Part shown: positions 8,361 through 16,814 of the stretch, in pieces
Layout: each line of letters opens with the position of its first letter
Position numbering within the stretch: the stretch's first letter is position 1
Assembly (NCBI RefSeq): GCF_003096815.1
Contig: NZ_QENY01000022.1
Coordinates: 1-51,090, forward strand
Direction of reading: 5' to 3'
Origin: Hallella colorans
Lineage (GTDB): Bacteria; Bacteroidota; Bacteroidia; Bacteroidales; Bacteroidaceae
Length of the DNA: 51,090 nucleotides
The notes under the pieces: model-generated
Database searches by the model: none
What the model was told of the DNA's origin: nothing
What the model saw: the letters and a program-made list of their open reading frames with translations, nothing else
Made by a program: the position numbers and the translations under genes

Positions 8361-9635
8361 TTATTTTATTTTGCGAGACTTTCCATTCTTGAAAATTAAA
8401 AATTCAATGGTGTGATAACCACGTAACGACTGGGCACTGCTGATATCTTCGGCTCTCTTCTTTTCTTCCGGAGACAGCTGGCTGTTGCCGTTATCGCCTT
8501 CTTCTTCCTCGACAAAATCGCCGCTCCAGTTCAGTTTGTTCCAGTCTTCAGATTTCAAAATGTTTTCGATACCATCGATATCCAGTGGCCAAGTGTCCAT
8601 GTTTGGGTCAAGACCTTTGTCGGCTACCGGTCCAAAGAGGTAAGCCTCGGACGACTCCCATGGCTGGCGCGCTGTTATCCAAGCCTTGCAACAAGCCTCG
8701 AAACCTTCGTTCGAGGGGTTGGCTTGGAACGCCAAAATTTTGTGATACAGCTCCTTGTTGTATTTTTTCAGGTCCGCATAGGTTGGCACTATCACCTCGT
8801 CCACTACGTGAGAGACGATGGGGTCAAGCCCTTTATGGTCGTTTTTATACTTGTCAAGGAATGATTGCATGTCTTTGGCGAGCACCACGTTCAGGTCTGC
8901 GACAGCGTCTGCGGCAGCTTTTGTCTCACTGCTGTTGATGTGGTTGCGGAATGGTTGCGGAATATTGTCGATAGCTTTTATGGCTTTGTCAATGGCTTGG
9001 GCCACTTTTTTGTTGAGCGCAGGGTCCTTCTTTTCCACATAGGCATAAAGTGAATTTGCGTGAGCTTTGCTCAACTTGCTGAAACCCTTGTCGTAAACCC
9101 CATAGTAACCGTTGCGAATGGATAGGATGTTGTTCATGTAGTCTAAGCGAGAGTGCCAGCTATACCATGACTCAACGGCATAAAGACCCGCTTTCATATT
9201 TGCTTTGGTGGGCCATTTTTCGGTATATTTGCGATATGGAGAGCCTATTTTTTCGGAGCTCACCTCGTCGGCTATGTGGTCCATATAGGTTACCAACAAG
9301 GCCAAACAGTCATACGCAGAGTTTAGCTTCAGGGCCTCACTCTTGTGCTCTTTGAATATCTCGGCGTATGGTTTGCCACCATTATAGCTTTTGGTCCAAT
9401 CGTCGTAGAGTGCGTTGGCATCGGCTACCAGCAGCTTGCCAACTACCGCCATGTAGTTACCCCAAGCCTTTTGGTTTTGTTCGTTGTACTCAATGACATC
9501 TTCGGCATTGATTTCCTCGATGATTTTCTTTTCTTGCTCTTTGGTAAAAGTGCCATTTTCTGGCGAGTCAGTGTTACAACTACTGAATGCCAAACCTATA
9601 GCGAGAGTGCCAAGAATTAATGCATTTTTTTTCAT
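8361..9635 (-). CDS. Imelysin family lipoprotein (M75-like), circularly permuted type
   Basis: A 424-residue all-helical lipoprotein (leader ending FSSC, Cys20) of the imelysin superfamily, associated with periplasmic iron uptake. The conserved GXHXXE motif is G406-Y-H408-T-I-E411, only about a dozen residues from the C-terminus, whereas canonical imelysins have it in the first half. The block WITARQPWESSEAYLFGPVADKGLDP...TWPLD that normally precedes GXHXXE is at about 310-350. This arrangement matches the circularly permuted imelysin fold described for Bacteroides ovatus. An acidic low-complexity insert (EEEEGDNGNS) separates the two blocks. Despite the M75 peptidase name, structural work argued against proteolysis. 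It is encoded between a porin-like gene and a di-heme oxidoreductase gene. Confidence 0.87.
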   Translation of the reverse strand: MKKNALILGTLAIGLAFSSCNTDSPENGTFTKEQEKKIIEEINAEDVIEYNEQNQKAWGNYMAVVGKLLVADANALYDDWTKSYNGGKPYAEIFKEHKSEALKLNSAYDCLALLVTYMDHIADEVSSEKIGSPYRKYTEKWPTKANMKAGLYAVESWYSWHSRLDYMNNILSIRNGYYGVYDKGFSKLSKAHANSLYAYVEKKDPALNKKVAQAIDKAIKAIDNIPQPFRNHINSSETKAAADAVADLNVVLAKDMQSFLDKYKNDHKGLDPIVSHVVDEVIVPTYADLKKYNKELYHKILAFQANPSNEGFEACCKAWITARQPWESSEAYLFGPVADKGLDPNMDTWPLDIDGIENILKSEDWNKLNWSGDFVEEEEGDNGNSQLSPEEKKRAEDISSAQSLRGYHTIEFLIFKNGKSRKIK

Positions 9636-9716
9636 GTCTCATTACGTTTACGTTAATAATATATTTTTTTCGTTATATCTTTTGCAGAGTTGTTTTATGA
9701 GGTAAGTTTTAGATTT

Positions 9717-11024
9717 TTATTTCTTGGCAAAATAAAGGGCGTATGCCACGCCTATGCGAAACTCGTTTTCCGAGTTGTATTTACCCTTACCAAACACAGC
9801 GTGCGTACCTATTTGACGTGTGGCATAGTCGGCTTTGATCGCTAAACAAGGCAGTGGTTTCCAGTTAAGGCCACATGCCCACATGCTAACTTGTGTACGT
9901 GGGTCGGCCACGGTGCCTATAACCGTGCCCTCCTGTGGGTTGTAATAGTCGTAATGTGCGTATGGATAGATGTTGGGCAATTTGCTACCGGGAAAGAATG
10001 ACGCTATGTTCACGCCCACCTCAGCACTGTATGTGAGCGCATGCGAACCCATGCCACGCTTGCGTGTGCCATAAGGAGAGCCTGCCGATACCGCAGTGCC
10101 ATTTATTTCGCCCGTCTGAGACACATGGCCGTGTACCACGTTGGCACGTGCCGTAACATACTTGTTGATGTATTGGGCGTCAAACGAGTAGATGAACACG
10201 TTGATAGCGTTCATGTTATTATAGTTCAAAAACTTCTCGGTGTTCTTGCCACTATTAGGATTGAAAAAGGCACTGAACCCTACGCGCAGTCCTGGCACGC
10301 CGTTCCAGTCAAGCCGAGCCGTGTAGGCAGGAGCGGTGAAGTTGTCAAACTCGAAAGCCCCTTGCTTGCCCTTTCTCACCCAATTGTACTTGCCGAACCC
10401 GTCAGGATTGAGGCCGGCTGTCATCAATAATTGGTAATTAAAAGAGGCTGCTCCCCTGCCGAAACCACCAAAGAACTCCAATCCAGTTTCGTGCCATGTT
10501 GATGGCAATAGCGTACACTCTCCTTCGGGGCGTGTCGGCGTGAAAAAAAACAGTGGCTCATGATGGGCATTGGTAAGCCCCAACGGTATGATGAGGTGAC
10601 CCACGCGCACATTAAAGGCTGGGTGGATCAGTCGGGTAAGGTGAAATTGCTCTAAAGCCACCTCACCACCTTTTTCTATTTCGTTTTCATATTCGCCGTT
10701 CTCAGCGCCCGAGCCTGACTCTATCTCATAGGCCATGCCCACGCCACCCGACTCGAACTCTATCTCCGCACCAAGAATCCACTTGTCAGACAGTTTATAA
10801 TCGCCCGACAGAACAAAGCGCGGTATGGATATTTCGCTATGGTTCAACCGTGCGTTGCCATTGCTCGCGCCCGTGAAACGGTTCAGTCCGTAATCCTTAA
10901 ACCGTGTCAAAATCTCTCCATATCCGCCTATACGATATTTGTGATAAGCCGTGTCTTGAGCCGTGGGTGGGGTGGCTGCTGTGGTCATGGCACTCATTCC
11001 GCATAGCATGATAGCAAGAGCCAC
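9717..11024 (-). CDS. Outer-membrane barrel protein, porin-like; start out of frame
   Basis: A 435-residue beta-barrel protein with repeated amphipathic strands (YRIGGYGEILTRFKDYG, FRIGVAYALYFAKK at the end), first gene of the imelysin run. In the open frame the earliest start is GTG at 11024. The natural start appears to be the ATG at 11037. It is followed by eight A residues, which put it one base out of frame. With seven A residues the product would begin MKKTVALAIMLCGMSAMTTAA, a good signal peptide. This could be a sequencing error, a true null mutation or a slippage switch. Family: related to Bacteroidetes OprO/P-like or DUF-type porins, substrate unknown. Confidence 0.75.
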   Translation of the reverse strand: MALAIMLCGMSAMTTAATPPTAQDTAYHKYRIGGYGEILTRFKDYGLNRFTGASNGNARLNHSEISIPRFVLSGDYKLSDKWILGAEIEFESGGVGMAYEIESGSGAENGEYENEIEKGGEVALEQFHLTRLIHPAFNVRVGHLIIPLGLTNAHHEPLFFFTPTRPEGECTLLPSTWHETGLEFFGGFGRGAASFNYQLLMTAGLNPDGFGKYNWVRKGKQGAFEFDNFTAPAYTARLDWNGVPGLRVGFSAFFNPNSGKNTEKFLNYNNMNAINVFIYSFDAQYINKYVTARANVVHGHVSQTGEINGTAVSAGSPYGTRKRGMGSHALTYSAEVGVNIASFFPGSKLPNIYPYAHYDYYNPQEGTVIGTVADPRTQVSMWACGLNWKPLPCLAIKADYATRQIGTHAVFGKGKYNSENEFRIGVAYALYFAKK

Positions 11025-11112
11025 TGTTTTTTTTCATTTTTATCTTCATACTACTATTGCTGATATTTGTGCTAATTGCTTTTATTAAATTTATTTAATG
11101 TTATTCGGGATG

Positions 11113-11143
11113 CAAAGTTATGTTTTAAACTTTTTTTACACAA
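11113..11143 (-). promoter_or_regulatory. Bacteroidetes-type promoter for the imelysin/porin run
   Basis: On the minus strand TAACTTTG (11113-11120) matches the TAnnTTTG -7 box. A TTG (11141-11143) lies 20 bases upstream at the -33 position. It is about 75 bases before the ATG at 11037, and one AATACCT motif copy (11142-11148) overlaps the -33 element. Confidence 0.5.
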
Positions 11144-11517
11144 TACCTAAAAAATATGAGTTTAAAGATCTGTGGAATACCTGATAATGGTGATGTGGCA
11201 AGCCTGTTGGTTAGTCTTCCTCGTGGCTCGCAGCCTTGCTAAAGCTATAAAAAATGCGGACGAAATAGGGGCGGAGCGTTGTCTGTCGTCTGCCATATTA
11301 TGCTTTTTGATACGTTAAAAGATTGCAATGAAATCCTTGTATCATAGGCTCGTAACCATTGCGTGCGCCGTTGCGTTTACCCGGATGATGCCACATGGCT
11401 ATTTTATGCTTTTAAAGATACTGCCTATCCAGACAACTAACAATACCTACAAGTTGGTAAATATGTGGCATCATTATTTGTGGGTATTCTTTGCTATTTG
11501 TGTCAAAATGAATACCT
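11142..11517 (+). repeat. Four AATACCT motifs in the divergent regulatory region
   Basis: AATACCT occurs at 11142-11148, 11176-11182, 11442-11448 and 11511-11517, all on the plus strand, two of them as CAATACCTA. An inverted AATACC copy lies near 11483-11488. Two copies are at or just upstream of the minus-strand promoter; two precede the plus-strand regulator gene. This fits a shared operator for the divergent units but could be chance. The rest of the 550-base gap holds no convincing gene. Confidence 0.4.
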
Positions 11518-11523
11518 AATCGC

Positions 11524-11554
11524 TTGCGAGTTTCATTTTTTTTTTCTTATTTTG
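11524..11554 (+). promoter_or_regulatory. Possible promoter of the di-iron LuxR regulator
   Basis: TTG at 11524-11526 and a near -7 box TATTTTG at 11548-11554 are 21 bases apart. The -7 element is one base shorter than TAnnTTTG. It lies about 35 bases before the ATG and just downstream of an AATACCT copy. Confidence 0.3.
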
Positions 11555-11589
11555 CAGTATATATTTATTATAGTGAAAGTAAGTGGGGG

Positions 11590-12546
11590 ATGAAAAATCA
11601 AAAAATGTATGAGCCTGATGACAAGTTGATATCCATCATCAGGGACAATTATAATACGTTGCAAAGCCTTGGCTCATTTGGCATCAACTTAGGTTTTGGC
11701 GACAAAACGGTCAAAGAGGTGTGCGAGGACCAGCATGTAGATACTTACACCTTTCTTGCCGTCATCAATTTCACTATCAATGGTTATCGCGATTATGACG
11801 ATGTAGACCGACTATCCATCCCCACGCTAATACATTATCTCAAGGCCAGTCACGCTTATTATCTTGACTTTGAGTTGCCTTACATTCGCAGGGCACTCTG
11901 CGAAGCGCTTGACGAGAATGATAACTTGGCCCGTCTCATCTTGAAACTCTTTGACGAGTATGCGCGAAGCATAAGCAACCACATGCAGTATGAGGAAAAA
12001 ACGCTTTTCCCGTATGTGGAGGAGTTGGAGCGTGGAAGCGCATCGTCCACCTACGATATTGAGACATTTTCCAAACATCACACACAGATAGACCAAAAAC
12101 TGAGCGAGCTTAAGAACATCATCATCAAATACTTGCCATCTGACGGCTTGCGTAACAACCAGCTCACCGCAGCCCTTTATGAGATATACAACTGCGAGCA
12201 GTGGCTCAAAGAGCATGCCAACGTAGAGGATGAAATCTTTATACCCGTTATCAAGCGGATGGAAAAAAAGTTGAAGCAGAATGATGTGAGTGTGAAGATA
12301 AGCAATATGATCAAGAGCAACGCTAACACGCAGGAGACGCTTTCAGACCGGGAGAAAGATGTTGTAGTGGCTCTTGTGCAGGGCATGACCAACAAGGAGA
12401 TAGCTGATCACCTCTACATTTCTATCAATACCGTGATCACCCATCGTCGCAATATTGCTCGCAAACTACAGATACACTCCCCGGCCGGTCTAACCATCTA
12501 CGCCATTGTGAACAACTTGGTGGATATAAGCAGTGTTAAACTATGA
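11590..12546 (+). CDS. RIC/YtfE-like di-iron (hemerythrin) domain fused to LuxR-type HTH
   Basis: I start this 318-residue protein at the ATG at 11590, directly behind a GTGGGGG ribosome site. Residues about 20-60 resemble the ScdA_N domain (LGSFGINLGFG...VCEDQHV), but the usual paired cysteines are absent. A helical HHE domain follows with candidate iron ligands H88, H131, E135, H163 or H164, H209 and E213; the H-x3-E spacings match the six ligands known from YtfE. Residues about 250-310 are a LuxR/GerE HTH (LSDREKDVVVALVQGMTNKEIADHLYI...TVITHRRNIARKL). The fusion suggests a transcription factor sensing oxygen, nitric oxide or iron state at a di-iron centre. It overlaps the next regulator by four bases and is divergent from the imelysin locus, its probable target. 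Confidence 0.85.
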   Translation: MKNQKMYEPDDKLISIIRDNYNTLQSLGSFGINLGFGDKTVKEVCEDQHVDTYTFLAVINFTINGYRDYDDVDRLSIPTLIHYLKASHAYYLDFELPYIRRALCEALDENDNLARLILKLFDEYARSISNHMQYEEKTLFPYVEELERGSASSTYDIETFSKHHTQIDQKLSELKNIIIKYLPSDGLRNNQLTAALYEIYNCEQWLKEHANVEDEIFIPVIKRMEKKLKQNDVSVKISNMIKSNANTQETLSDREKDVVVALVQGMTNKEIADHLYISINTVITHRRNIARKLQIHSPAGLTIYAIVNNLVDISSVKL

Positions 12547-13136
12547 CAGATCGTCCACGAATGGCAATAATTGATCCCAACGTGCTCTCGGTGTTGGGAC
12601 TAAAACAAATACTCCAACAGGTAATCCCTATCATGGAAGTGCATGCTTTTGCCACACTTGACGAGATGCGATCCAACGCCCCTGACAGTTACTTTCATTA
12701 TTTTGTGGCACAAAGTGTGGTCATATTGAACCGGCAATTTTTTCTTGAACGCAGGCACAAAACCATCGTGCTGACCATGGGGCACGATGCCTCCACTCAC
12801 CCTGTGGGTTTTCATAGTCTCAATGTCAATGTCTCGGAGGAGCAATTGGTACGCTCATTGCTCCAATTGGAACAGCGTGCCCACGCCCACGGCAAGAATT
12901 TCCCGTCTAATGTCAAGGCTGCGCACAGCCATGCGCTCACCGCTCGGGAGAGGGAAGTGTTAGTGTTGATAGTGGAAGGAAATATCAACAAGGAGATAGC
13001 TGATCGTCTTAATATAGGGCTGACCACAGTGATCAGCCATCGTAAAAATATCATGGAGAAACTCGGTGCCAAGAGTGTATCGGCTCTCACCATTTATGCC
13101 GTGATGAACGGCTATGTGGATATCAACAAGATATGA
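12543..13136 (+). CDS. LuxR-family regulator with degenerate receiver domain
   Basis: A 197-residue protein whose ATG overlaps the preceding stop as ATGA, so the two are translationally coupled. Residues 1-115 look like a shortened receiver domain: an acidic D11 follows the first strand, but the strand that should carry the phosphorylated aspartate reads VVILNRQFF, with asparagine instead. Residues about 130-190 are a GerE/LuxR HTH (LTAREREVLVLIVEGNINKEIADRLNI...TVISHRKNIMEKL). Its C-terminus (ALTIYAVMNGYVDINKI) closely mirrors that of the upstream di-iron regulator, which suggests the HTH parts are paralogous and may form heterodimers. Phosphorylation-independent control seems likely, with input coming through the partner. 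Confidence 0.8.
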   Translation: MTDRPRMAIIDPNVLSVLGLKQILQQVIPIMEVHAFATLDEMRSNAPDSYFHYFVAQSVVILNRQFFLERRHKTIVLTMGHDASTHPVGFHSLNVNVSEEQLVRSLLQLEQRAHAHGKNFPSNVKAAHSHALTAREREVLVLIVEGNINKEIADRLNIGLTTVISHRKNIMEKLGAKSVSALTIYAVMNGYVDINKI

Positions 13137-13474
13137 CGCTTGGACACTAATGCGACAGTGGTCTATAGGCCATTCGAATGATGTTTGGATGGTAGGTGTT
13201 TCCTAATTTCTTCTTTACTGACTATCACCCTTGTTTGTGTCTTTGGCTATTTTATCGCCAACGTTCTGAGAGGCAAACAGGTTAATATAAATGGTCTGAT
13301 TGCCTATCGTTTCATTATCATTGAAAAACGACTGCTGAAAATCGCCATTTGCTCACGCTTATAGTCAGCTTATATCATGGTTTTTTCTCCTACTTGTCTC
13401 ATGATGTATGGTATTTTGAGGCGTTGATTTATCATGTTTCGCCACTGTGCGTCTGTCATCCTTTTCAAATTGTA
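13137..13474. other. Intergenic stretch between convergent genes
   Basis: This 338-base gap separates the LuxR pair from the oppositely directed propeller lipoprotein gene. I see no convincing open reading frame, RNA gene or strong terminator hairpin in it. Confidence 0.5.
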
Positions 13475-14956
13475 CTATTTGAGCTTTGTGGGCGTGCGCT
13501 TAGATGAGAGGATAGCATTAGCGGTGGCTCGCTGGTCTGTATTTATTGGGCGTAGGATAAAATCGGGCGTGTTGAACGAGTAGACTGTCTTGTCATAATA
13601 TTCTTGCGGATTTTGTTGTGGTAGCAAGAATGGTTTGTCCATGGTGCCATTGGCATTGACATGCGCTATATATAATGTGGTGTAATAGCCGTTGAGTCGC
13701 CTTGAGGTGAACACGATCCATCGCGAGTTTGCGCTCCAGTTGTGATAGCTGTCTGTGTCGTCGCTATTTATTTCGGTAAGTGCCCTCGCCTTGCCCGTGC
13801 TTAGATTTAACAACCATTGGTCGGCTTCCTTGTGCCAGATGGGGAAGCAGCCGTAATGGCTCATAGTGAAGAGCAAATATTTGCCATCGTAGGATGGGCG
13901 TGGATGGTTTGCGCTCAGCCCCATCTTGCGAGCGTTTAGGATGGTGTCCACTTGTCCTATAGTGTGCCCTGTGGTAGGGTTGAAAGCAATTTTGCAAAGG
14001 TTGTATTGTATTTTTTTGTAGTTAGCAGGAATGTCCCACGCTTTTGACGATACAAAATAGAGCGTTCGACCATCAGGTGAGAAAACGGGATAGTTTTCGT
14101 AGTGGTCTTTGGTCATCACGGCAGCGTTGCGTATAATCTCATTGGTGGCTGGATTAAAGATGATAATATCAGATGCTTGGTCGAACACTTCCACACGTTT
14201 TGATGCTACGGCATGAAAGCTCTGATGCGTCTTGTTGGTGGAGTAGGCCACGAATTTTGCCGATGGATGCCAGTAGGGATAGATCATGCTTCCACCAAGT
14301 TCCTTGTTTTTGGGTTCGAGCATTTGCCTTTGTCCGTTTTGGCAGATGACCGTCGCGCCATGGTCACCGCGTACGTGAAAGGTGTAGTTGGTAGGGTCGG
14401 TACGATTGGATGTGTGGCAGTTGACGCATGCGCCGGGCACCGCTGTGTTCTCAATGATGGCAGTCTGCTCGAATGTTCGCAAGTCGCGCTGGTACAGTCC
14501 CATCTTTCCATATACCTCGTACCCGGGTGGTATGAGTCGATAAGTAAGTCCCCACGCCCCCAAATGGTCTGTAGATACATTCACGGCAAAGTCTTTGTAC
14601 TGTGTCCAATGCCCATTGGCTTTGACAGAAACGGTGAATATGATTTGCCCCCCTTTGTTCTTTTCGGTGAGATTATGCCATTCGTTCAAGTCAAACTTAG
14701 TATATTGTGCGTTGCTGTGTATCCGTCCGCCTTTAGAGCCTTTGGCCACAACGTCAAGCACATCGCACGGTTCAGAGAGATTGAATTGGAGCGGCGCAAT
14801 CTCTGCGGGGATAGTCACACCGGCATAATCGGGAAATATAGGTGGCAGCTTTTCGCTTTTGACGGCATTGACAGGACTGTCGGCACAGCTGGTTACAATA
14901 AGGCATTGTGTCATCAAGATGATGAGAAGACCGAGTGTAATATGTGTTTTTTTCAT
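13475..14956 (-). CDS. TolB/PD40-type beta-propeller lipoprotein with one heme c motif
   Basis: A 493-residue exported lipoprotein (leader ending IVTSC). Residues about 35-170 form a beta-rich N-terminal region, and C-V-N-C-H at about 177-181 is a single heme c site. A series of propeller blades of the PD40/WD40-like type follows, recognisable from repeated patterns such as FSPDGRTLYFVSSKAWD, HPRPSYDGKYLLFTMSHYG and WSANSRWIVFTSRRLNG. Propellers of this kind bind proteins or polysaccharide-linked partners; the heme implies electron transfer. It begins one base after the stop of a large membrane protein and ends a six-gene SusC/SusD-associated run. Heme attachment would rely on the CcsA encoded 9 kb away. 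Function unknown. Confidence 0.75.
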   Translation of the reverse strand: MKKTHITLGLLIILMTQCLIVTSCADSPVNAVKSEKLPPIFPDYAGVTIPAEIAPLQFNLSEPCDVLDVVAKGSKGGRIHSNAQYTKFDLNEWHNLTEKNKGGQIIFTVSVKANGHWTQYKDFAVNVSTDHLGAWGLTYRLIPPGYEVYGKMGLYQRDLRTFEQTAIIENTAVPGACVNCHTSNRTDPTNYTFHVRGDHGATVICQNGQRQMLEPKNKELGGSMIYPYWHPSAKFVAYSTNKTHQSFHAVASKRVEVFDQASDIIIFNPATNEIIRNAAVMTKDHYENYPVFSPDGRTLYFVSSKAWDIPANYKKIQYNLCKIAFNPTTGHTIGQVDTILNARKMGLSANHPRPSYDGKYLLFTMSHYGCFPIWHKEADQWLLNLSTGKARALTEINSDDTDSYHNWSANSRWIVFTSRRLNGYYTTLYIAHVNANGTMDKPFLLPQQNPQEYYDKTVYSFNTPDFILRPINTDQRATANAILSSKRTPTKLK

Positions 14957-14957
14957 G

Positions 14958-16802
14958 TTAGTAAATCTCTTTCATGCTTGATTTGGAACGACTTTCTTTG
15001 CTGTCCTCCATCATGATATAGTGCCATGCGTTGTGGCTCAGTGGTGGAGAGGTGAGGGCAGGGTCTTGCCTGTTGGTCATATAGGTGCGGATAAACGTTA
15101 CTGTTTGCTCTACGTTTTGTGTGTCGACAGAATAGGGTATGCCCTCTAACGAGCCATGCTGCTGCAACCACACGCCGATTAGTACCTGCTGAATGGTGTT
15201 AGGTATGCGTGCGAAGTTCATGAATTGGCCTAAGGGATAGTACTGCATGAAGCGCTGCACATCTCGCTTTAGCAGTTCGTAGGCTATGAGATATTCGTAG
15301 GCCATGACATTGTTGTACTGTTTATTGTCGACCAACAAGATACCCAGCATTTGGTCCATCTCTTTGTCACTGAAGAGGTAATCGTTGTTTTTGATACGCT
15401 GGTTTCTCAATCGACCGTATTCGGCATCAGCCTCTACGGCCTTGTCATTGTTGATGAAGCGCATCTGGCTGTTGGCCCATTTTTTATAAAACAACGTTTT
15501 TTGGAGCATGCGCAGATATTTAGCCGCCACCTTATAGTTGCCGTTGATAATGTTGCACTGTGCTATACGGGCTGTCAATCGCCCACTCTTGCGTGCGTTT
15601 GGAATGGCCTCTTGTGCCTCGAAGCAGTAGCGTTCTGCTTCGTTAATCATTCCAATGCGATAGAAAATCTCACTTGTCTGTATGGGTGATGTCATGTCGC
15701 GGCTGAACGGTGGAAAAAGACCATCAACGCTATTCTGGTAGAACTCAAAGAGCCGGTCGGTTAGTTGGTTGGTCATGGACAAAGCCAAGTTGACACAGCT
15801 CACACTCAACGGTGTGGTGGCTGGATGCTTCTCAGCCTTGCGAATGATGGCATTCCACTGGTTGGTACGCACTAAATAGTCATACTCTATCTGGTCATAC
15901 TTCAGTCTGTCAAAACTGTTGACTACGCCTATACCACCTATTATAGCAATGAGGATGGAAAGAAGCATGGCTGGAGAACGCCAAAATGGATTGCTGTGGG
16001 TGCAGTGACATAGGTTTTTGCCCATGTTGGGTAGCCATGTACAGCATGATGGAACAAGTGCGAAGGCTCCCATTACCACCAACTGCATGTAGGGAACACC
16101 CTGGGGATAGCGAAAATAGTTGATGCTAAGAAACAACTGTTCATACGGATATTCGGTCATAAGCCAACTGCAACAATATACGGTCAGAACTGTGTAGACA
16201 AATGCAGCCAGTGCAATGAGCAGCCTGTGTGTCTTACGCCATTCGTAAAACAGCACAAAGACAACGCCTGCCCATATATTGGCTCCAAACAACCAATAAA
16301 ATGTTGGAATGCCTATTGCCAAATAAACAATTCTGATGGTTAGCGAATGAGGATGTTGAGCTATCGTTGTATAACCTAACATGAACAGCAAAATGGCCAC
16401 CATTGCAATGACAAACGAGAGCAAGACACTCTCATTTCCCATATACATCCAAAGCAGAAAGGCAGGGATAAACGTGAGCGCATACCAGCAATCATGCCCC
16501 TTCATGTGTTTAAACACCATAAAGGTGAGCCGCTGGAGCGTGAAAAACAATGCTCCCATGATGATGGCTCCTATCACATACAAACGATTGAACTGCGTTA
16601 AAAACTCGGCAATGTAGTCGGCCAATCCGCCCGGCACAGCCATGCGCTGGGTGAAATAGTCGTTATCAAAGAGGAAAAGCTGGAATTGCTCTTGGTAAAC
16701 TAAAGCGCTGACGTAAGGCCCTGCCCAAAAAATAGTTACCACAATAGCAAAAAATAGTGATAACAACAGTTGGTAATGTTTGGAAATAAAAGCTTTCATC
16801 AT
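14958..16802 (-). CDS. Large polytopic membrane protein with C-terminal helical repeats (DUF6057-like)
   Basis: A 614-residue protein. The first half, about residues 1-305, has roughly ten hydrophobic segments rich in F, W, Y and I, beginning with HYQLLLSLFFAIVVTIFWAG. The second half is soluble and helical, with TPR-like phrases (YRIGMINEAERYCFEAQEAIP; AQCNIINGNYKVAAKYLRML). This layout recalls Bacteroidales proteins annotated as DUF6057, though I rely on memory for that name. It sits between the DUF4369-type lipoprotein and the heme propeller lipoprotein, with gaps of 12 and 1 bases, so the three are probably one unit. It may scaffold or translocate something across the inner membrane; no catalytic motif is visible. 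Confidence 0.6.
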   Translation of the reverse strand: MMKAFISKHYQLLLSLFFAIVVTIFWAGPYVSALVYQEQFQLFLFDNDYFTQRMAVPGGLADYIAEFLTQFNRLYVIGAIIMGALFFTLQRLTFMVFKHMKGHDCWYALTFIPAFLLWMYMGNESVLLSFVIAMVAILLFMLGYTTIAQHPHSLTIRIVYLAIGIPTFYWLFGANIWAGVVFVLFYEWRKTHRLLIALAAFVYTVLTVYCCSWLMTEYPYEQLFLSINYFRYPQGVPYMQLVVMGAFALVPSCCTWLPNMGKNLCHCTHSNPFWRSPAMLLSILIAIIGGIGVVNSFDRLKYDQIEYDYLVRTNQWNAIIRKAEKHPATTPLSVSCVNLALSMTNQLTDRLFEFYQNSVDGLFPPFSRDMTSPIQTSEIFYRIGMINEAERYCFEAQEAIPNARKSGRLTARIAQCNIINGNYKVAAKYLRMLQKTLFYKKWANSQMRFINNDKAVEADAEYGRLRNQRIKNNDYLFSDKEMDQMLGILLVDNKQYNNVMAYEYLIAYELLKRDVQRFMQYYPLGQFMNFARIPNTIQQVLIGVWLQQHGSLEGIPYSVDTQNVEQTVTFIRTYMTNRQDPALTSPPLSHNAWHYIMMEDSKESRSKSSMKEIY

Positions 16803-16814
16803 TTGTTAATGGGA

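Noticed and set aside
11328..11519. A 63-codon open frame in the regulatory gap before the di-iron regulator
   Set aside because: It has no ribosome site or recognisable protein character and overlaps the AATACCT motif region, so it is probably chance.
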